From: Streptomyces sp. HD
GTDB lineage: Bacteria > Actinomycetota > Actinomycetes > Streptomycetales > Streptomycetaceae
NCBI RefSeq assembly: GCF_028369295.1
Contig: NZ_JAQMYP010000019.1
Location: 62,001-126,000 of the forward strand
Direction of reading: 5' to 3'
Length of the DNA: 64,000 nucleotides
The translations under genes and the position numbers were made by a program. How positions within the stretch are numbered: the stretch's first letter is position 1; each line of letters starts with the position of its first letter. Below are positions 58,851-64,000 of this stretch, piece after piece. The notes beneath the pieces were generated by a model, which was given only the letters and a program-made list of their open reading frames with translations, was not told the DNA's origin and searched no databases.

Positions 58851-58864
58851 TACCCCTGGGGGTA
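58851..58864. promoter_or_regulatory. CstR-type operator 2 of the persulfide dioxygenase gene
   Basis: TACCCCTGGGGGTA, one mismatch from the first operator and centred exactly 34 bp from it (about three helical turns), so both could be occupied on one DNA face. Confidence 0.75.
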
Positions 58865-58937
58865 TTCGGGAGTGGTGGTCGAGAAGCCCGGATCGATGGC
58901 CGGAAAGGGGACGTGAAGCGCTCGGATCCAGCCCTTT

Positions 58938-58947
58938 ACTGATCAGT
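58938..58947. promoter_or_regulatory. Palindrome before the formaldehyde dehydrogenase gene
   Basis: ACTGATCAGT, a perfect 10-bp palindrome, sits 6 bp before a -10-like TAGGGT (58954-58959) and 53 nt before the start codon. Candidate operator for a regulator not encoded next to it. Confidence 0.4.
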
Positions 58948-59000
58948 CACATCTAGGGTCGGGAGTGGAACGAGAGCCGCCGAGGGAAGGGTGGAGCACC

Positions 59001-60089
59001 ATGGCGCAGGAAGTTCGCGGCGTGATCGCACCGGGCAAGGACGAGTCGGTGCGGATGGAGACGATCGTGGTGCCCGATCCGGGGCCGGGCGAGGCCGTCG
59101 TGAAGGTGCAGGCGTGCGGGGTCTGCCACACCGACCTGCACTACAAGCAGGGCGGCATCAGCGACGACTTCCCGTTCCTGCTGGGTCATGAGGCCGCGGG
59201 CGTCGTGGAGTCGGTGGGGGAGGGCGTCACCGACGTCGCCCCCGGTGACTTCGTGATCCTCAACTGGCGTGCGGTGTGCGGTCAGTGCCGGGCCTGTCTG
59301 CGCGGCCGCCCCTGGTACTGCTTCGACACCCACAACGCCAAGCAGCGGATGACCCTCGCCTCGACCGGACAGGAACTGTCCCCGGCGCTCGGCATCGGCG
59401 CCTTCGCGGAGAAGACGCTGGTCGCGGCCGGGCAGTGCACCAAGGTCGACGCGTCGGTGGCGCCGCAGGTCGCCGGCCTGCTGGGCTGCGGCGTGATGGC
59501 CGGAATCGGCGCGGCGATCAACACCGGGAACGTCGGCCGCGGCGACACCGTCGCGGTGATCGGCTGCGGCGGCGTCGGGGACGCCGCGATCGCCGGGGCA
59601 CGCCTGGCCGGAGCGGCGAGGATCATCGCGGTGGACATCGACGACCGCAAACTGAACACGGCCCGCACCATGGGCGCCACGCACACGGTCAACTCCCGCG
59701 AGAACGACGCGGTCGAGGCGATCCGCGAGCTGACCGGCGGCTTCGGCGCCGACGTCGTCATCGAGGCGGTCGGCCGCCCGGAGACGTACAAGCAGGCCTT
59801 CTACGCCCGCGACCTCGCCGGCACCGTCGTCCTGGTCGGCGTGCCCACGCCCGAGATGAAGCTGGAACTGCCGCTGCTGGACGTCTTCGGCCGGGGCGGC
59901 GCGCTGAAGTCGAGCTGGTACGGCGACTGTCTGCCCTCGCGCGACTTCCCGATGCTCATCGACCTCCACCTGCAGGGGCGTCTGGACCTGGAGTCCTTCG
60001 TCACCGAGACCATCGCGCTGGACGAGGTGGAGAAGGCGTTCGAGCGGATGCACCACGGCGACGTGCTGCGCTCGGTGGTGATGCTGTGA
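59001..60089 (+). CDS. S-(hydroxymethyl)mycothiol dehydrogenase (zinc alcohol dehydrogenase family)
   Basis: Protein of 362 residues, ATG at 59001. The catalytic zinc region is CGVCHTDLHYKQG (about 38-50) with GHEAAGVVE near 64. The structural zinc Cys set is CGQCRACLRGRPWYC near 95-109. The NAD site is VIGCGGVGDAAIAGARLAG near 185-203. It oxidises the spontaneous adduct of formaldehyde and mycothiol to S-formylmycothiol. Mycothiol is restricted to Actinobacteria. The next gene starts within its stop codon (TGATG), which supplies the probable hydrolase step. Confidence 0.9.
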   Translation: MAQEVRGVIAPGKDESVRMETIVVPDPGPGEAVVKVQACGVCHTDLHYKQGGISDDFPFLLGHEAAGVVESVGEGVTDVAPGDFVILNWRAVCGQCRACLRGRPWYCFDTHNAKQRMTLASTGQELSPALGIGAFAEKTLVAAGQCTKVDASVAPQVAGLLGCGVMAGIGAAINTGNVGRGDTVAVIGCGGVGDAAIAGARLAGAARIIAVDIDDRKLNTARTMGATHTVNSRENDAVEAIRELTGGFGADVVIEAVGRPETYKQAFYARDLAGTVVLVGVPTPEMKLELPLLDVFGRGGALKSSWYGDCLPSRDFPMLIDLHLQGRLDLESFVTETIALDEVEKAFERMHHGDVLRSVVML

Positions 60090-60718
60090 TGGCCGCCCGC
60101 ATCGAACGCCTCGTCACTTCCGGCCAGTTCTCGCTGGACGGCGGCACCTGGGACGTCGACAACAACGTCTGGATCGTCGGCGACGACCACGAGGCGATCG
60201 TCATCGACGCCGCCCATGACGCCGACGCCATCGCCGAGGCCGTCGGCGACCGGCGCCTCACCGCGATCGTGTGCACCCACGCCCACAACGACCACATCGA
60301 CGCCGCGCCCGCCCTGGCCGACCGGACCGGCGCCACGATCTGGCTCCACCCCGACGACCTGCCGCTGTGGAAGCAGACCCACCCCGACCGCGCCCCCGAC
60401 GCCCACCTCGTGGACGGACAGATCATCGAAGCCGCGGGCGCTGACCTGACCGTCCTGCACACCCCGGGCCACGCGCCGGGCGCGGTATGCCTGCACGACC
60501 CCGGCCTGGGCGTCGTCTTCACCGGCGACACCCTGTTCCAGGGCGGCCCCGGCGCCACCGGCCGCTCGTACTCCCACTTCCCGACGATCATCGACTCGAT
60601 CCGCGCCCGCCTGCTCACCCTCCCGCCCGAGACCAAGGTCTTCACCGGTCACGGCGACCCGACCACCATCGGCGCGGAGGCTCCACATGCGCAGGAGTGG
60701 ATCGACCGCGGCCACTGA
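60089..60718 (+). CDS. Metallo-beta-lactamase-fold hydrolase coupled to the mycothiol dehydrogenase
   Basis: Protein of 209 residues. The metal-binding motif is THAHNDHID near 70, with further ligands in HTPGHAPGAV near 125, FTGDTLF near 145 and FTGHGDPT near 190. This is the glyoxalase-II type. Coupling by a 1-nt overlap to S-(hydroxymethyl)mycothiol dehydrogenase indicates hydrolysis of S-formylmycothiol to formate and mycothiol. The same frame continues directly after its stop into a DUF4180 remnant. Confidence 0.88.
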   Translation: MAARIERLVTSGQFSLDGGTWDVDNNVWIVGDDHEAIVIDAAHDADAIAEAVGDRRLTAIVCTHAHNDHIDAAPALADRTGATIWLHPDDLPLWKQTHPDRAPDAHLVDGQIIEAAGADLTVLHTPGHAPGAVCLHDPGLGVVFTGDTLFQGGPGATGRSYSHFPTIIDSIRARLLTLPPETKVFTGHGDPTTIGAEAPHAQEWIDRGH

Positions 60719-60721
60719 GCC

Positions 60722-61030
60722 GAGCGCCGCCGCGGCCGCGCGGCGCTCGATCTGATCGCCGACGCCTTCGGGCAGGACGCCGAGCTGATCGCGGTGCCCG
60801 TGGAGCGGGTCCGGGACGAGTTCTTCCGGCTGCGGTCGGGCGTCGCGGGCGCGGTCATGCAGAAGTTCGCGCACTACCGGCTGCGCCTCGTCCTCGTCGG
60901 CGACATCTCCCACCACATTGCCGAGAGCACCGCCCTGCGCGGCTTCGTCCACGCGACCGAAAGCGGCCGCCACAGCTGGTTCCTGCCGACCTACGACACA
61001 CTCGACGCGCGACTGCGCCCGGCCGGGTGA
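60722..61030 (+). pseudogene. N-terminally truncated DUF4180 protein
   Basis: In frame with, and directly after, the preceding hydrolase stop. The residues read ALDLIADAFGQDAELIAVPV, then DEFFRLRSGVAG, QKFAHYRLRLVLVGDIS and RHSWFLPTYDTLDARL. This is the DUF4180 family pattern, but the first ~30 residues of the usual ~120 are missing. The first possible start (GTG 60794) leaves only 78 residues. It looks like a deletion scar. Confidence 0.65.
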
Positions 61031-61125
61031 CCCCGAAACACGACCAGTAAAAGACGACAGAAGATGTCCGGCTTACCCGGCACCCTCGGAGACGACATCG
61101 CTCGCAGAGGGTCGGGAGGCCGGAC

Positions 61126-62040
61126 ATGTCACAGCCGCTCAAGGACAAGGTCGCACTGGTCGCCGGGGCGACACGGGGGGCCGGGCGCGGCATCGCCGTG
61201 GAGCTCGGCGCGGCCGGCGCCATCGTCTACGTCACGGGACGCAGCACACGCGGGCGCCGCTCGGAGTACGACCGCCCCGAGACGATCGAGGACACCGCCG
61301 ACCTGGTCACCGAGGCCGGCGGCCACGGCGTCGCCGTACCCACCGACCACCTCGACCCGGCGCAGGTCCGCGCACTCGTCGACCGCATCGCGGACGAACA
61401 GGGCCGCCTCGACGTCCTCGTCAACGACATCTGGGGCGGCGAGAAGCTCTTCGCCTGGGACAGCCCCGTCTGGGAGCACGACCTCGACAAGGGACTCCGG
61501 CTGCTCCGCCTCGCGGTCGAGACCCACGCCATCACCAACCACCACGCCCTGCCGCTGCTCCTGCGCCACCCCGGCGGACTGGTGGTCGAGATGACCGACG
61601 GCACCGCGGAGTACAACGGCGCCCACTACCGCAACTCCTTCTTCTACGACCTCGCCAAGGCGTCCGTACTGCGCATGGCCTTCTCCCTCGGCCACGAACT
61701 CGGACCACGCGGCGCCACCGCCGTCGCGCTCACCCCGGGCTGGCTGCGCTCGGAGATGATGCTGGAGGCCTTCGGTGTGCGCGAGGACAACTGGCGCGAC
61801 GCCCTCGAACGCGTCCCGCACTTCGCCATCTCGGAGACCCCGCGCTACGTCGGCCGCGCCGTGGCCGCACTCGCCGCCGACCCCGAGGTGGCCCGCTGGA
61901 ACGGTGAGTCCCTCTCCGGCGGACAGCTCGCGCAGGTCTACGGCTTCACCGACCTCGACGGCAGCCGCCCCGACGCCTGGCGGTACCTCGTCGAGGTCCA
62001 GGACGCGGGGAAACCGGCCGACACGACGGGTTACCGCTGA
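61126..62040 (+). CDS. SDR-family oxidoreductase
   Basis: Protein of 304 residues, classical short-chain dehydrogenase fold. The cofactor motif is GATRGAGRGIAVELG near 14-28, followed by YVTGRSTRGRR, whose Arg residues favour NADPH. The catalytic region is VVEMTDG then YNGAHYRNSFFYDLAKASV (Tyr and Lys in YDLAK near 172-176). It resembles DHRS1-like enzymes with a longer C-terminus. GGGAGG lies just upstream of the ATG. The substrate is unknown, and the gene overlaps the convergent hypothetical by 10 nt. Confidence 0.88.
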   Translation: MSQPLKDKVALVAGATRGAGRGIAVELGAAGAIVYVTGRSTRGRRSEYDRPETIEDTADLVTEAGGHGVAVPTDHLDPAQVRALVDRIADEQGRLDVLVNDIWGGEKLFAWDSPVWEHDLDKGLRLLRLAVETHAITNHHALPLLLRHPGGLVVEMTDGTAEYNGAHYRNSFFYDLAKASVLRMAFSLGHELGPRGATAVALTPGWLRSEMMLEAFGVREDNWRDALERVPHFAISETPRYVGRAVAALAADPEVARWNGESLSGGQLAQVYGFTDLDGSRPDAWRYLVEVQDAGKPADTTGYR

Positions 62041-62579
62041 GCGGGCACCGGGTCGGTCGCGTGCAGCGACCAGCGCGCGGAGTGGCCCGGCGGGAGACCC
62101 AGGTCTTCCCGCACCGCCGCGTAGTAGCCCTCACGCCCGGCGCGCTGCCGCTCCAGCAGCTCCTGCCAGGCTTCCGGATCCCGGCGGCCGTCGCGTACGA
62201 ACCGCTCCATCTCCATCGCCACCACGACCCAGGCCCGTGCCCTGTCCACCACCTCGGGGCTGCCCAGCATGATCAACGCCTCGCCCGAGGGATCCCGGCC
62301 GGTGGTCGCATCCGCCAGCAGCGGTTTGGCCTCCTCCAGAGGCAGGGGATCCGGGTGCGGGTCGTTGCCCAGCCCGGCGGCGACCCGGTACGTCACCGTG
62401 ACCGTCTTCTTCACCGACCGCGCGTAGTCGGCGTACACCGCCAGCCGCCGCTCCTCCCAACGCGCCGTCTGCTCCCGCCGGAACCTCATCCGATCGCCCC
62501 GCACGACCACCAGATACGAACCGATCGCGCCGATCACGACGCCGAGCAGAGCGGGGAGTTGCTGAAGGAACGCGGACAT
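62031..62579 (-). CDS. Membrane-anchored hypothetical protein
   Basis: Protein of 182 residues. The ATG at 62579 starts MSAFLQQLPALLGVVIGAIG, one N-terminal transmembrane helix, then a long basic helix (RRLAVYADYARSVKKTVTV) and a helical cytoplasmic domain. I know no family function. The pattern (one helix, then REQTARWEERRLAVYADY) is common among actinobacterial proteins of unknown role. The 259 bp upstream, up to the Roadblock gene, show no clear gene. Confidence 0.6.
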   Translation of the reverse strand: MSAFLQQLPALLGVVIGAIGSYLVVVRGDRMRFRREQTARWEERRLAVYADYARSVKKTVTVTYRVAAGLGNDPHPDPLPLEEAKPLLADATTGRDPSGEALIMLGSPEVVDRARAWVVVAMEMERFVRDGRRDPEAWQELLERQRAGREGYYAAVREDLGLPPGHSARWSLHATDPVPAQR

Positions 62580-62838
62580 GGACGCACGGTACCCGCCCGT
62601 CCGGGCCGCCCCGCCCGCGCCCCCGACTGCCACGGACCGCGGCCCAGGTGTCAACTTCTCGGCCACTCACGGCACTTGCCGACCGTCGAAACGGTCCGGT
62701 CGTGCCCTTGTTCGGTCGTCACGGGTCAGTCCCAGAGAGTGCCTCACGGCGGGACGACGGCGCGCATACGGTCCCGGCACCGAGGCGGGTCGCCAGCACC
62801 GGCCCGCGCAGTCAACGGCACATGCAATGGGAGGCGCT

Positions 62839-63213
62839 GTGGCGAGTGTGGAAGTGTCGCTGAAGGAGATGATGGCCGGGGTCGAGGGAGCCCTGGGAGC
62901 TGCTGTCGTCGACTACACCAGCGGAATGGCGCTGGGCACCCTCGGCGGGAGCAAGGACCTGGACCTGACCGTCGCCGCGGCCGGCAACACGGATGTCATC
63001 CGTGCCAAGGTCCGCACCATGGAGCAGTTGGGCCTCAAGGGCCAGATCGAGGACATCCTGATCACGCTGGACCGCCAGTACCACCTGATCCGCCTGGTGA
63101 CGGGTCGTACCGGCAACGGGCTCTTCCTCTACCTCGTCCTCGACAAGGCCCGGTCGAACCTGGCGATGGCCCGCCACCAACTCAAGCGCGTCGAGGAGGA
63201 GATCGAGATCTGA
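62839..63213 (+). CDS. Roadblock/LC7-like domain protein
   Basis: About 124 residues from a GTG at 62839 preceded by GGGAGG. An in-frame ATG at 62827 would add four residues. The fold is alpha/beta: VSLKEMMAGVEGALGAAVVD, IEDILITLDRQYHLIRLVTG and FLYLVLDKARSNLAMARHQL (each within 20 residues). This matches single-domain Roadblock/MglB-like regulators of small GTPases. Streptomyces normally keep these in conservons with a kinase and GTPase, but none is adjacent here. It may act on a distant GTPase. Confidence 0.65.
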   Translation: MASVEVSLKEMMAGVEGALGAAVVDYTSGMALGTLGGSKDLDLTVAAAGNTDVIRAKVRTMEQLGLKGQIEDILITLDRQYHLIRLVTGRTGNGLFLYLVLDKARSNLAMARHQLKRVEEEIEI

Positions 63214-63251
63214 CCCGCCCGAGGACGTCGGTGGCCACGCCTGCCCATCAT

Positions 63252-63269
63252 GTGAAGACTTCTTCAAGT
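63252..63269. promoter_or_regulatory. Nested palindromes, candidate ArsR operator
   Basis: TGAAGACTTCTTCA (63252-63265) is a perfect 14-bp palindrome. It overlaps GACTT-CTTC-AAGTC (63256-63269). It lies about 155 nt before the ArsR gene in an otherwise GC-rich gap and has the AT-biased 6-2-6 form common for ArsR regulators. Confidence 0.5.
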
Positions 63270-63421
63270 CACCACATCAGCATGGTTCCAAAGTGCGTTC
63301 CTACCGGGCCCAAGGCGTGAAGGATCGGCTTCCGAAGGCGGCCTGTGCTGCGGCGGTGTCCCCGGATGCCGCCGCAGCGCGGCGGTCGCAGTCCCACCCA
63401 TCCGACCAGGAGCGAGCATCC

Positions 63422-63778
63422 ATGCAGGCCCCCCTCTACCAGGTCAAGGCGGAGTTCTTCCGCATGCTCGGCCACCCCGTGCGCATCAGGGTGCTGGAAC
63501 TCCTCCAGCACGGGCCGGTGCCCGTACGGGACCTGCTGGCCGACATCGAGATCGAGCCGTCCAGCCTGTCGCAGCAGCTGGCCGTCCTGAGACGCTCCGG
63601 CATCATCGTGTCCATCCGGGAGGGCTCCACCGTCCGGTACGCGCTCGCCGGCGGAGACGTCGCCGAACTCCTGCGTGCCGCCCGCTGCATCCTCACCGAG
63701 CTCCTCACCGGCCAGAACCAGCTCCTCACCGAACTCCAACAGGCCGACACCCCGGCCGCCCTGGACCGCACCGGGTGA
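63422..63778 (+). CDS. ArsR-family winged-helix regulator
   Basis: Protein of 118 residues. It has MLGHPVRIRVLELLQHGPVP (about 14-33), the recognition helix IEPSSLSQQLAVLRRSGI near 47-64 and the wing VSIREGSTVRYAL near 66-78. The metal-binding ELCVCDL motif of arsenic sensors is absent; the equivalent reads PVRDLLADI. One Cys (RAARCILTEL) remains, so it may sense redox or another ligand. A palindrome upstream is its likely site. It resembles regulators found beside SulP or sulfur genes, but no such partner is present. Confidence 0.85.
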   Translation: MQAPLYQVKAEFFRMLGHPVRIRVLELLQHGPVPVRDLLADIEIEPSSLSQQLAVLRRSGIIVSIREGSTVRYALAGGDVAELLRAARCILTELLTGQNQLLTELQQADTPAALDRTG

Positions 63779-63800
63779 GACCGCACGAAGGCACCGCCAC

Positions 63801-63813
63801 TACGGTTCGGCCC
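63801..63813 (+). promoter_or_regulatory. Leaderless-type promoter of the SDR pseudogene
   Basis: TACGGT (63801-63806) lies 7 nt before an ATG without a ribosome-binding site, so the decayed gene still carries an intact-looking start signal. Confidence 0.4.
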
Positions 63814-64000
63814 ATGACGGACACAGCGCACTTCGCGGGGTACGGAGTTCTGATCACCTGGGCGAGCCCGAGGACATCGGCGCCGCGGTCGCCTTCCTGG
63901 CGTCCCACGACGCCGCCTGGATCACCGGAACGACGCTCACCGTCGACGGCGGCCTGACGGCGGTGAACTCGGGGTTCCACGAGGGGATACGGGGATACAG
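63814..64000 (+). pseudogene. Internally deleted SDR oxidoreductase gene (runs off the window)
   Basis: From the ATG at 63814 the first 15 residues (MTDTAHFAGYGVLIT) look like an SDR N-terminus reaching the cofactor motif, where Gly-rich sequence should follow. Instead a different frame continues at once with DHLGEPEDIGAAVAFLAS and ITGTTLTVDGGL, the conserved SDR C-terminus. About 180 central residues, including the catalytic Tyr/Lys, are missing. The junction falls in GATCACC (63852-63858), which can be read as part of both halves. No function is expected. Confidence 0.7.

Noticed and set aside
1..64000. Phage, integrative element, IS transposase, tRNA or CRISPR
   Set aside because: No integrase, transposase, capsid/tail set, tRNA cloverleaf or regularly spaced repeats were recognised by eye. 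The three GCTGAACG copies are a regulatory array, not CRISPR.

Overview
The window is high-GC actinobacterial DNA and looks like Streptomyces. Evidence: strong GC bias at third codon positions, many ATGA/GTGA gene overlaps, GTG starts, a mycothiol-dependent formaldehyde dehydrogenase, a TipA-type MerR regulator, a CU044_5270-type protein, DmdR/IdeR-type iron boxes, and a GC-rich intergenic hairpin element at about 45,889-45,955 of a kind familiar from Streptomyces genomes. The content is accessory (toxins, secreted hydrolases, resistance, siderophore, specialised metabolism) and several genes are decayed, as expected of a chromosome arm. No tRNA, rRNA, CRISPR array or intact insertion sequence was seen.

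Layout. 1-12,003 (+): the end of a Tc-toxin TcC/Rhs protein with a variable C-terminal toxin, then a giant TcA split into two reading frames. 12,158-17,884 (-): a coxSLMDE-type molybdenum hydroxylase operon of form II. 18,017-20,182 (+): an OtrA/TetM-like ribosomal protection protein behind a hairpin and an overlapping leader ORF. 20,257-30,217: a secreted GH5 enzyme, a TipA-like regulator coupled to a glycosyltransferase, a secreted beta-propeller, a TetR regulator, a PepSY protein, a second glycosyltransferase and a secreted GH27 alpha-galactosidase with ricin-type lectin repeats. 30,219-36,606: a lone ctaD with a coupled small membrane protein, an ECF sigma factor with a coupled membrane protein, a folD remnant, an alanyl-tRNA synthetase catalytic domain behind an Ala-rich leader peptide, and small genes. 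36,681-49,074: an NRPS-independent siderophore locus (PLP decarboxylase, two IucA/IucC synthetases, MFS exporter, ATP-grasp ligase, ABC importer) with a divergent FhuF-type reductase. Two iron boxes sit between the divergent arms.

49,117-55,274 is the most unusual region. It holds an adenylate isopentenyltransferase, a cytokinin-oxidase-like flavoprotein, a protein fusing a LOG phosphoribohydrolase to a polyketide-type acyltransferase, and an ABC exporter, all apparently one operon. A lone transketolase C-terminal domain is divergent from it. The set resembles a reduced, modified Rhodococcus fas (cytokinin) locus. I infer that it makes and exports an acylated or otherwise modified prenyl-adenine.

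55,267-60,718 is a reactive-sulfur and thiol region: a CstR-type repressor, rhodaneses, a persulfide-dioxygenase/triple-rhodanese fusion and a TauE exporter, with three matching operators, then the mycothiol-dependent formaldehyde pathway. The last 3.3 kb holds an SDR oxidoreductase, a Roadblock protein, an ArsR regulator with a palindromic operator, and two decayed genes. One of these is an SDR gene that seems to have lost its middle by a deletion between short identical sequences.
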